Shown: piece by piece, positions 53,989-64,000 of the stretch | Layout of the letters: each line of letters begins with the position of its first letter | Position numbering within the stretch: the stretch's first letter is position 1 | NCBI GenBank assembly: GCA_964017045.1 | Contig: OZ024808.1 | Location: 14,686,284-14,750,283, forward strand | Length of the DNA: 64,000 nt | Direction of reading: 5' to 3' | Origin: Omphiscola glabra | Lineage: Eukaryota > Mollusca > Gastropoda > Lymnaeidae | Notes under the pieces: model-generated | What the model saw: only the letters and a program-made list of their open reading frames with translations | Told to the model about the DNA's origin: nothing | Database searches by the model: none | Made by a program: the position numbers and the translations under genes

Positions 53989-54960
53989 CACTTGACGCTT
54001 CTCATTGATCGAACACTTCCCCCACCGACATCATGATAAGTCCCGACTGACCCCCAGATTACATCTTGCGTCGTACCACCTCAATATATTTATTTTTTTA
54101 TTAAAACTTTTAAATTTTAAATGATGGCTTTAAAAAAAATTGCACTATGTTTATAGCACCAAGAATACGTGCTAAGCAAAGGAGAAATCTACTCCACTTT
54201 TCGGTTAAAACTCTAAGTTTTCATACGATCGCAGCTGCAATGATGGGATTTGATTCAACAAATTCTCACACTTGAACAATTGGATATTTTTAATGAGCAT
54301 AAAAAAGGTTCGATATTTCAAGCTGTGTCTTGAAAGTTCGTGTTTTTTTTTTTTCCACGGGGACAAAAGTTTTTTTTTGTTGTGGTAAATAAATTCATAT
54401 CACGTCGGCACCTGCGTGACTGTCTTGATCGGGTATGGCGACATGACCTCCTCACGTGACACCAGTCAAGCGTCGAGAATTAATTGCGCCCAAGGACAAG
54501 AAGATATTGTGGCCGTGGAGCAGTTGGTGGTGGTGGTGGGGGGGGGGGTAGGCGTTTTGAATTAACAATTATTAGGAATTTGTTGAATAGAAGGGTCGGG
54601 CGTAGAGTCGTAATAAATTCAATTCAGTTATAGTCAAAGAATCTCTTCAACAGTGTTTCCAAATATTTTTTTGGACTACCCCGTACCCCAAAGAGTCTTT
54701 CGACCAAATTGCGCGCCCCTATGAATTGTTTGACTCACGTCTTGCGTCCCTATGAAGGTAACTAGCGGAATCCATTTTAAAATTTTAAAATAAATTGAAG
54801 TTTGTTTTTAATTACAAAAAGACCGTTAGGACTTAGAACATAAATTGGGGGGGGGGGGGGATTTATAAGTTATATAAACAAACATTTTATAAACAGAAAT
54901 GTACCAATATATTAAAAAAACATTTTTTGCACAGTCATTGGCTTCTCTGTTCTTGTAATC
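53989..54960. other. No recognisable feature
   Basis: AT-rich with G-runs at 54538 and 54847. No exon seen. Confidence 0.5.
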
Positions 54961-54967
54961 ACATTTC

Positions 54968-55637
54968 CACGAGAACCCTGCTGTACCAGGTAAGGGCCTG
55001 AGAACCCTGCTGTACAAGGTAAGGGCCTGAGAACCCTGCTGTACAATGTAAGGGCTTGAGAACCCTGCTGTACCAGGTTAGGGCTTGAGAACCTTGCTGT
55101 ACCAGATAAGGGCTTGAGAACCCTGCTGTACCAGGTAAGGGCTTGAGAACCTTGCTGTACCAGATAAGGGCTTGAGAACCCTGCTGTACCAGGTAAGGGC
55201 TTGAGAACCTTGCTGTACCAGGTAAGGGCTTGAGAACCCTCTTGTACCAGATAAGGGCTTGAGAACCCTGCTGTACCAGGTAAGGGCTTGAGACTTCTGC
55301 TATACCAGATAAGGGCTTGAGAACCCTGCTGTACCAGGTAAGGGCTTGAGACTTCTGCTATACCAGGTAAGGGCCTGAGAACCCTGCTGTACCAGTTAAG
55401 GGCTTGAGAACCTTGCTGTACCAGGTAAGGGCCTGAGAACCCTGCTTTACCAGGTAAGGGCTTGAGAACCCTGTTATACCAGGTAAGGGCCTGAGAACCC
55501 TGCTGTAACAGGTAAGGGCCTGAGAACCTTGCTGTACAGGGTAAGGGCCTGAGATCCTTGCTGTACATGGTAAGGGTCTGAGAACCCTGCTGTACAAGGT
55601 AAGGGCCTGAGAACCCTGCTGTACAGGGCAAGGGCTG
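54968..55637. repeat. 29-bp minisatellite
   Basis: About 23 copies of GAGAACCCTGCTGTACCAGG+TAAGGGCTT. The GGTAAGGG core looks like a splice donor but is only repeat sequence. Confidence 0.95.
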
Positions 55638-56141
55638 GAGAATATAGAATATCTTTTAAATTAATCAAATGATGCCATCCATTTATAAATACCGTACGTG
55701 TTGACCCCCCCTCCCTTTTCCTTCATTGTTGGAGAACCTCTGATCTAACGGAAATATGTTGATAACCGACCCACGACTGCAAACATGTCTAAGTACAGCT
55801 ATTTAGAACTGAGCTTAAGGTCCGATTCCACGTCCCGCCTTTCATGTGCCTGTTGAATGTCGTCTGGAAATCTCTTGACGTGTACCCTCTACCCCTCTAA
55901 CCCCCCCCCCCCCCGACCGTCTTGTCTCAATCACAGGACCTAACGGTTCGGTAAACAAAACCAGCGCAAAGTTGGGTGGGAGCGGGGGGGGGGGGGGTGG
56001 CGGGTGTGTGATAAGAAATAAGGACAGGATAAAAAAGAACTAATGCATATTAATATTTCTGATCTTTGCATTCAGTCCTCTCCAACAGTTCCTATGTTAT
56101 TGCATGCTCCATTAAACACAATATTAACGTTGAAACGTTAT

Positions 56142-56320
56142 CTGTCTGATATGAGCTGTCAGTAGACAGCTTCAAGTTGGTATACAAGATGATTATAGTC
56201 ATTTTTCTGATATAAGCTGTCAGTAGACAGGTTCAAGTTGGTATACAAGATGAATATAGTCATTTTTCTGATATAAGCTGTTATTAGACAGCTTGAAGTT
56301 AATATGCAGGATGAACTTTT
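56142..56320. repeat. About 61-bp tandem repeat
   Basis: Three units of GATATAAGCTGTCAGTAGAC+AGGTTCAAGTTGGTATACAA+GATGAATATAGTCATTTTTCT. Confidence 0.9.
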
Positions 56321-56329
56321 TCAATGGAG

Positions 56330-56745
56330 TGGAGTGCTTTGCCTGGTGACGGAGGGCCTACTACATTATCCTGGCAGCCACTTCTGACATATCCTTTACG
56401 CGACTAAATTATCCTTTCAGCGTTCTTGAACATTCAGTACGCCCCTAAATTATTATTTAACATATCTATGATATATCCACTGCGCCACTCAATTATCCTT
56501 TTACATATCCGTGACAAATCCATCACTTCACTAAATTATCATTGCATCTGTACATTAAAATCGATAACTCCATCATGCATTTTTGTAGCCATTCATGACT
56601 TATCCATTATGCCCTATATCCATTTTGCCACCAGTTATCCTTGCGCAGGTATCCATGACGTATAAATTACTCTACTGATTTGTTATTGCATTTATCCGTG
56701 ACATAACTATCGCTTCACTACACTACCCTTGCGGCTATCTAGAAT
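56330..56745. other. Degenerate repeats of CTAAATTATCCTTT type
   Basis: Short motifs (CTAAATTATC, CATGACTTATCC) recur irregularly, an old tandem array decayed beyond clear units. Confidence 0.4.
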
Positions 56746-56750
56746 TGTCA

Positions 56751-57203
56751 TCATAAGATCCATTGTCATCAGAAGATCCATTGTCATCAGAAGATCCATT
56801 GTCACCGGAAGATCCATTGTCATCAGAAGATCCATTGCCATCGGAAGATCCATTGTCATCAGAAGATCCATTGTCACCGGAAGATCCATTGTCATCAGAA
56901 GATCCATTGTCATCGGAAGATCCATTGTCACCGGAAGATCCATTGTCACCGGAAGATCCATTGTCATCAGAAAATCCATTGTCACCGGAAGATCCATTGT
57001 CATCGGAAGATCCATTGTCATCAGAAGATCCATTGTCATCGGAAGATCCATTGTCATCAGAAGATCCATTGTCATCAGAAGATCCATTGTCATCAGAAGA
57101 TCCATTGTCATCAGAAGATCCATTGTCATCAGAAGATCCATTGTCATCAGAAGATCCATTGTCACCAGAAGATCCATTGTCATCAGAAGATCCATTGTCA
57201 TCA
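56751..57203. repeat. 18-bp minisatellite
   Basis: About 25 copies of ATCAGAAGATCCATTGTC with ACCGG and TCGG variants. All reading frames are open (SSEDPL, RSIVIR, TMDLLM), which explains the overlapping long frames. Confidence 0.95.
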
Positions 57204-57229
57204 CAGGAACGCGTCAGAGTAGGGGGGTT

Positions 57230-57970
57230 TAAACAGAGGCGTCACTGGGGGGGTTGGTGTCACTCGGTGCGGCAAACTCTAGTTGTCAACCCCTTTCCTC
57301 CGGATAAGTGTTTATTTCATTGAATTTGATCCAAGTGGGGGGGGGGGGTATTTCAGGTGTGTTGTGGGTGGGGGGCACTACGGAAGGCGCACTTTAGCGT
57401 TTGCTGGCCCAAATAAGCCTTGGTAAGCTGTGCCGGCGCGTAGGCGTCACAAAATTGTACTGATGGCGTCACCAAATTGTACTGATGGCGTCACCAAATT
57501 GTACCGATGGCGTCACCAAATTGTACCAATGTACTGGCATCATAAGGCGTATTGAACGAAAATGATACAATAGTTTAATAACTAGGCCACCTCTTTCTTT
57601 TACTAGAGGGTGTGGGCAATGTTCCCTCTAAGGTTTGCTGGTTCTTGTGCAAAATCATAAAAGTTGTGTGCAAAGTTTTACTTTGCAGAGTAGTTTTACT
57701 TTGCAGAGTGCAGCGTATCTGTTCGAATGTATTTTTATAAAAATTTGCTGCGCGGATGCTCAAAACTGCTGCGCGGCATCTGTGAGGTAGCTGCGCGGCC
57801 GCGGTGTGGGGGGAGTGGTTCACCCCGGGCGTCACTCGTTTCCTTATATTGGAAAAGGGGGGGGGGAGGATTTTCGGACAACTGCAGAGTTCTATTTTCG
57901 TGGAAAGGTAGAAGGGGGGGGGGAGCTTGACCAGCCCCGGTGGCACCAACCTTAGCAACGCCACTTTAAT
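57230..57970. mobile_element. Cluster of degraded MITE/hAT fragments
   Basis: CAGAGGCGTCACTGGGGGG at 57234 and AGCAACGCCACTT at 57953 look like paired ends. Between them are a 22-bp tandem repeat (GGCGTCACCAAATTGTACCGAT, about 57443-57530) and a hAT-like piece with CTGCGCGGC motifs (57600-57800). Confidence 0.4.
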
Positions 57971-59672
57971 CAAGGTATGACAACTGTGGTAAAACTCATT
58001 TATCTATTTTAAAACATATTTATTTCCCAAATGTAAATAAATTTCGAAAAAAAATTGAAGCCCTTTACAAAAATAACTTTGTGTCAATAAGTACAGAAAT
58101 AATAAAGGGAATAGATTTGAAAATTGTAAATCTATTTCATGAAGAGTGATCTTTTTCAACTTTATGCTGCTAATCTAGAGTTGTTTAATTTTTAGATTTA
58201 TGATTGCAAATGAGTAGGGCATACTATGTCCTTCATTTTGTTCACTGGTTCCCATCAAACTATCGAACTGAAACTTGGCACACAGACTCGTTGCCAATGA
58301 CGACAGCACCTTTGAAATTTTTATCCCCAACCCCCCAAAATCAATTTTGACTTGACTTTCTCCCTGGAGAGGTGCCTGAAGAAAACACTTCCCCGGACTC
58401 TCCCCAACCGCCCCGGGACCTTCACCGAATAATTCTTAACCATAACATACGAATCGCTTATAGTTTTTTTTTTTAAATTACCGTAAGTCCTAGAGCAACA
58501 ACAAAATTATTTTTAAAATAACAACAAGCGAATTTGAGGTTCAATGGTTTAAAGATGAAATAACATTACCATTTATTGAAATATTACACTTAAGATTGAA
58601 AAGTTTACTCGCGTTGTCCACGTGGATTCAACACTGGGATTAGTGGCTTCAAAGAATCCACAATGTGAACGTAGCTTTACAGTTTCTGTGAACGTAGCTT
58701 TACGTACACATCTGTACAAACATCGCTACGTCATTGATTGTTTCTCTAGTTATTCAAGTGCGCCACACATAGTACACAAAAAAAACAACAACGCGTGTTT
58801 CAATTATTTTAATGCAGACTTTTCTAAAAAGATTTCGATGACTTTATTTGAGTGCAGAATCTCATTCACATTGCAACTGAAAGCTGTCCCCCGTGTGAAA
58901 ATATATTGTGTGAAGAATCTGATGACATAAATAAGATATCAATTTATTGACGTTTTTTCGACCAACTCTTGCAATGTTGGCCACCAAAATGACGCTGTTA
59001 AATATTTGTAACAAGTTAAGCCCGAGTTAAAACCATGCCAGTAATGTGTTTCCGGTGTTTTATTTAGATGCCAGCAAGTTCAACAAGGTTCAGCTGGGTT
59101 CACATATTGAGAGAGTTTAACACCAGCGCTGTCTAAAAAAATGGTTCTCAATATCCAGAGCTATGAGAGGAAGACGCTTAAACTCCGGAGCTGTGACAGG
59201 AAGGGGCTTAGGTCCCCCGAGCTTTCAAAGGCGCAGGTAAAGATTTAACGCCGGAGCTATTAAACACTTTTGAATATGAACTCCGGAGCTATGAGAGAAC
59301 GGCGGTGATTGGCTCCGGAGCTATGAGAGGAGGGCATAATTCCTTTATCTCTCCTAAATTCCATTCGATTGCTATTATGATTTAAAATATATATTCTTTA
59401 AATATGGTTTGTGGAATTATTTAAATAGAAAATAGCCATTCATTAAAAATGAAGTCGAATACGAATCACCTCTAGAAATATCTAACAGTTACTAAAGGGA
59501 GAATAACGTGATGCAATCAACATATAAATAGAGATATATTAAAGCCATACGATATACATAATCAGATACACAATTTAAAAAAAAATCCATGTTTATTTAT
59601 ACGAACTGGTCAATGACGTCATCAAAATCTGTTTTCTCAGTTTCTTCTATTTCTACACCGAGAAGGGCAAAA
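57971..59672. other. Gene-free stretch with a dispersed repeat
   Basis: 58260-58380 has GAAACTTGGCACACAGACTC, related to 22975-23000. CCGGAGCTATGAGAGGA-type units recur loosely at 59150-59335. Confidence 0.45.
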
Positions 59673-59945
59673 TTACAGAGTCTGTCTTGTCCCATAGATT
59701 AGATCATAATCACAGACTCTGACTTGTCCTATAATAAGATCATGATCACAGAGTCTGTCTTGTCCCATAGATTAGAACAAGATCACATAGTCTGCCATGT
59801 CCCATAGATTAGATCAAGATCACAGAGTCTGCCTTGTCCCATAAATTAGATCAAGATCCCAAAGTCTGCCTTGTCCTATAGATTACATCAAGATCCAAAA
59901 GTCTGCCTTGTCCTATAGATTAGATCAAGATCACAGAGTCTGCCA
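59673..59945. repeat. 37-bp tandem repeat
   Basis: About seven copies of GATTAGATCAAGATCACAGA+GTCTGCCTTGTCCCATA. Confidence 0.95.
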
Positions 59946-60894
59946 CCATTAAGGAGAGTCTGAGAACCACTGCAATGGTTTGGAAAAGCTCCTAGACTCC
60001 GATCCGAGTCTTTCAAACTGTATCATTATACAATTCTCAAACCGTCAAATCCTGAACGACATTTTCCATTTCACTCGTTTCAATCCCCCCCCCCCCCCCC
60101 CACCCACCACCCACCCCGTTCATTCAACTCCCGAACGAAAAGACTTTCAAAAGAGCAATACAAAAAAAAAAAAAAACTCAACGCCTTGTGTGTTAGACTA
60201 ATAGAAACTAACCAATGATGCGTAAAATCTGTGCGCTTTACCACTTCACTCTCAACACTATTTAGTCCTGAGTATTTTAGTACTCTGTCATTCAAGGGTT
60301 TAAGTGTTGGTAACGTGAGACAGTTGAGTTTCTGATTGGCTTTGCCTTTTTTTTTTTGTACACTTTGTTAATATATACATTAAATGTGAGTAAATTTTTG
60401 TTTTGTTATTTCTTATCAGCAATCGTTTTTTGACTGAAGAGAATTCATGCTCAGTATAGTACCCCCCCCCCCCCCCCCAAAAAAAAGGGTTATATATTTT
60501 TAATGGAAATATTATATTGTTTTATAAATCGGAATAGGTTACCATGATCATCGCTGTCTTTAAAAAAAATCATGTTTATTATAAGATTACGCTTTTTATA
60601 AGTTATGATCGAATGAAAGAATTTATTTTATGTTAAGGTCTTACATTTTTGTACGGGCTGGGCAGGTGAATATACGTTATCAAATATAAATGTGATCTAG
60701 TTGAAATATTTATTTTTAAAAAAAAGAAGATTATCCACGATCAGCAATTATTTCTGCGTGACTGTGTATTCATCATTTTTTCAGGTACGTAATATTGGAC
60801 TATTGGCAGACGTTTGGATTTCTATGAGCTTTATAAGCTAAAAAATTAAATTGGGTTTGAAAACAAGAAGTTAAAACTTGATAATTTCGTAAAG
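59946..60894. other. No gene; homopolymer tracts
   Basis: C-runs at about 60086 and 60463, A-runs at about 60163. Otherwise AT-rich, nothing recognised. Confidence 0.5.
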
Positions 60895-60897
60895 CAT

Positions 60898-61130
60898 TTT
60901 TGGTCTGAACATAGAAGTTAACGTAATTTTATATATGAACATAGGAGTTAACGTAACTTTAGGCCTGAACGAAGTTAACGTAATTTTTGGTCTGAAAATA
61001 GAAGTTAACGTAATTTTTGGCCTGAACATAGAAGTTAACGTAACTTTAGGCCTGAACATAGAAATTAACGCAACTTTTGGTCTGAACATAGGAGTTAACG
61101 TAACGTTTGGTCTGAACATAGGAGGTAACG
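60898..61130. repeat. 30-bp minisatellite
   Basis: About eight copies of GAAGTTAACGTAATTTTTGG+TCTGAACATA. Confidence 0.95.
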
Positions 61131-61449
61131 CTTTTTGTCTAAAAATCAAGCAAAAATAAAACAATTTTAAAAAATCTTCCGAATCGAATAGAGCTGATGA
61201 TTAATGGAAGAATGGGATAAGAGTGGGGCTCTCCCCCGTGACCCACACATCGCCTAAATCTCGAAAAAAATATCTCTGAACTGTCCAGGTCCCCTTGAAA
61301 TTTCGGCTGCCAGCTTAAAGGGGATTTTTTATAACTATAGACATAAGTGATTTCACCACAAATGTTTTTAATGATATAATTATATTGATACCAACTATTT
61401 CAAAATTATGATAACTTTATTAATATTTGACCCATATCAGCAATTCCTG

Positions 61450-61629
61450 CTAAGACGGTGTACTCTCTAATCAGAGCAGCTAGTCCTACTAAGACGGTGT
61501 ACTCTCTAATCAGAACAGCTAGTTCTACTAAGACGGTGTACTCTCTACTCAGAGCAGCATGTCTTACTAAGACGGTGCACTCTCGAATCAGAGCAGCTAG
61601 TCCGGCTAAGACGGTGTACTCTCTAATCC
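61450..61629. repeat. 39-bp tandem repeat
   Basis: About 4.6 copies of CTAAGACGGTGTACTCTCTA+ATCAGAGCAGCTAGTCCTA. Confidence 0.95.
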
Positions 61630-61782
61630 GACCTCGGTTAGATGAATCGTTACACCGGACTATGGACGATGGTCGGTGTCACGCTATTGGGGATGACGTC
61701 ATTCACGATGCCTGATGCTCTCCCCCCAGAGAAAGCACGTGAGTAGTTGGTCTTTGCGCAAACAAATGAGCTAACGTGACAC

Positions 61783-61940
61783 CAGTGGTTTTGGAAGTGG
61801 GGGGGGGGGGGGGCAGCTATTTCATCATTTGGGGGTACAGCATTTTCGGCCTACGGCAGAGTTTTTTTGTTGTTTTACTGAAGCAAGTGACACAAATCTT
61901 TGCTCGTCCAAGGGGCACTGACCATATCTACGCCACCGCT
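61783..61940. mobile_element. Probable MITE with C/G-run interior
   Basis: CCAGTGGTTTTGGAAGTGGG at the left and ATATCTACGCCACCG at the right recall the CAGTGGCGTAGC family; termini are decayed. Confidence 0.4.
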
Positions 61941-62309
61941 TCAAACCAGTTGTTTTACAAAATCTAGACGCTAAGACATGCTCGGGCAACTCAGATGGCT
62001 TCACGAACTTTTTTTTGAAACGCTAGTTAACTTTCCATGGCCCGTATGTCATTATTATAAATAGAATTGGCAGACAATAAATGCTGTGCTCTACAGCTAC
62101 TATTTATTTTTAAATGGACACGTTGAAATGCAAAATAAGAAAATAAATCTCAACTAACGCGATATTTGATGACCTTTTCTCTCGCTGAACTTTCAAGATC
62201 CAAATCTGTGTAAATTGAATAAGGTAAGAAGTTAGTTTGTGACTCATCCGACGGACCGACAATGTAGCGTGCCAGGGCATGGGTCAAGTTTTCTCGTTTA
62301 AGAGAGGTC

Positions 62310-62655
62310 ATTAGGTGTTGGTGTCAAATGGTGGAGTCCCACGTTGGTGTCAAATGGTGGTCTCCCACGTTAGTGTCAAATAGTGGTGTCAAATGGTGGT
62401 GTTCCACGTTGGTGTCAAATGGTGGTGTCCCACGTTGGTGTCAAATGGTGGCGTCCCATTGGTGTCAAATGATGGTGTTCCACGTTGGTGTCAAATGTTG
62501 GTGTCAAATGTTGGTGTCAAATTGTTGGTTTCAAATTGTTGGTGTCAAATTGTTGGTGTCAAATTTTGGTGTCAAAATGTTGGTGTCAAATTGTTGGTGT
62601 CAAATGTTGGTGTCAAATTGTTGTATCAATTGTTGGTGTCAAATGTTGGTGTAAT
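62310..62655. repeat. Compound 15-25 bp minisatellite
   Basis: Units of TTGGTGTCAAATG (13-16 bp) and GGTGGTGTCCCACGTTGGTG. Left half mixed, right half the short unit only. Confidence 0.9.
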
Positions 62656-63479
62656 GTAACCCTTTAAATACTATTGAGACACAGTGTTTGTGTACAGACT
62701 TTTTCGACCCGTTGGGTCCCCTTTCACATATATATTTTTGTTAATCGCCCCTGGAGATGCGTTTTTTTCTTTCATTACTCTATCAACGTATAAATAATGG
62801 CGCCCCGGTTTCCATTTACAGCTCCAATCAGCGGCGTATCCGAAGTGTTTATATTTTGTAATTTATTTATTTTCGTGCAATACAAATCAATTATTCTATT
62901 AGACATTAGTTCCATATCTTATTTGAGACAATTTTAGTTAACTTCGACATATCATAGAAAGTTGAATTTGGCAACTTGATGACGCCAAATATTTTTTAAT
63001 ATTTCCTACGTTAAAATATCAAGTGATGAAGTGAACATCAAATTGCCTTAGATGTTATACACGCGACTAGTCAAATTCCACGAGGCGTGACGTGAAAGTG
63101 ACCACACACACACACACAGACACACACACACGCACACAAAAGATTGACCTACTGGCGTAACTAAACTGTGGTGTTTCTTTTATTATTTGGGGGGATGGGG
63201 TTGGGGGTATTTTTTTTACACCCCCCCTTTTTCCCCAGTTTCATCCTCATTAATGAGGTGTTTAAAGTTTTTAGTTTTTCTTTTTATAACTTGTACCCCA
63301 AAAAATGAAATAACTTTTGTATCTTTTTATACAACTTTTTGCATTAAATTATTTGATTTGTCAACTTTACGGTTGTTGGTGCTTCCTGCCTCGTGTAATT
63401 TGTCCATAGAAATATGATCCATTACAACACATTTTATGTTATTCATTAAAAAAATAATAATTTCGGCCTATCATTTCAG
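62656..63479. other. AT-rich region upstream of the second Ig exon
   Basis: (CA)n at 63101-63137 and a MITE-like CTGGCGTAACTAAACTG with G-run at 63153-63230. A possible signal-peptide start at 63253 is discussed in the findings. Confidence 0.5.
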
Positions 63480-63830
63480 ATATCACTAACTGCAACGGTA
63501 AGGAATTAGTCGCAGCTGCTGGTCAGCATATTCAGATCTGCTGTCAACTGAGTGAACGTGAGTGCAGTAAAACCACGGACGGGGACAAGCTGACGGTGGC
63601 GCCACGCGTAATGATACGCGCAATGTGTGAGAACGGGACTGTCGGGTGTGCTGACCGTGTGGCAAACGCCGTGGCTGTTAGGGGATGGAGCATCGTCAGG
63701 ACACACTATTGCAGCGTCATGTTTGATGGCACGAGTGAAAAGTCCACTAGCGATCAGGAAGTTTCGTTCACTTGTTTCAAAAATGATAAGTTTCACCCAC
63801 CTTTTCGATCTGAGAAAGTGCGCGCACTCG
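63480..63830 (+). CDS. Ig-like exon of a second, divergent receptor gene (partial)
   Basis: 351 bp, phase 1-1 (acceptor TATCATTTCAG, donor G|GTGAGT), open throughout. It encodes ITNCNGKELVAAAGQHIQIC and a following CQLSERECS. The CN, G..I..CC and ECS spacing matches the Ig exon at 22161-22535, so the two are probably paralogues. The F-strand motif is less canonical (VSFTCF instead of DGGTYHC). The upstream signal-peptide exon is uncertain and the remaining domains would lie right of the window. Confidence 0.75.
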
Positions 63831-64000
63831 GTGAGTATTAAGTGTGTCCTGTTCTAAAAGTTATAAGTTGTAGCCATCTCAGGGGTGTCACGGGGGTTTT
63901 GTCACCCTGTGGGTGAAACTCAAGGTGTCATCCCTCTCCGGAATCTCACCCCCCCCCCCCGACCTACACCGTGGAATTGACTTACGAATTTATTATGTTT

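Noticed and set aside
54912..55631. 239-residue minus-strand repeat protein (SQALTWYSRVLKPLPGTAGF type)
   Set aside because: 29-bp minisatellite with chance absence of stops; repeated GGTAAGGG is not a set of real donors.
56707..57323. Three overlapping long frames (SSEDPL, RSIVIR, MTMDLL repeats)
   Set aside because: 18-bp minisatellite open in all frames on both strands; no initiation or splice context.

Overview
The window is eukaryotic DNA, most likely from a mollusc and plausibly a heterobranch gastropod. It has long introns with GT-AG boundaries, many DNA-transposon and LINE remnants, a tRNA-derived SINE, and an exceptional load of minisatellites. There is no bacterial-style gene organisation. 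The species guess is an inference from repeat content; no single sequence proves it.

The left 24 kb holds one large split gene on the minus strand. I assembled it from 13 exons whose splice phases agree at every junction (coding start at 23991, last visible exon ending at 3080). The deduced protein is about 756 residues to the window's last exon: signal peptide, one Ig-like domain, five fibronectin type III (FN3) domains each encoded by two exons, and a transmembrane segment. The cytoplasmic part is not identified and probably lies beyond the left edge. Ig + 5 FN3 + TM is the layout of gp130-type class I cytokine receptors, but no WSXWS motif is visible, so that assignment is a hypothesis.

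At the far right (63480..63830, plus strand) there is a single phase 1-1 Ig-like exon. Its start resembles the Ig exon of the left gene (CN near the start, a CC pair, then ECS). It looks like the beginning of a divergently oriented paralogue that continues past the window.

The roughly 39 kb between the two genes, and the introns of the left gene, are filled with: (i) about forty unrelated minisatellite arrays with 15-71 bp units; (ii) short hAT-type MITEs, many with exact 8-bp target duplications, some with SPIN-like ends; (iii) three LINE reverse-transcriptase fragments, one with a 30-bp tandem repeat expanded inside its catalytic box so that the LADDT motif occurs 15 times in frame; (iv) two copies of a 715-bp GC-rich repeat with 12-13 bp target duplications; and (v) a tRNA-derived SINE. 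I found no rRNA, tRNA gene or CRISPR. Many long open frames here are artefacts of tandem repeats whose period is a multiple of three.
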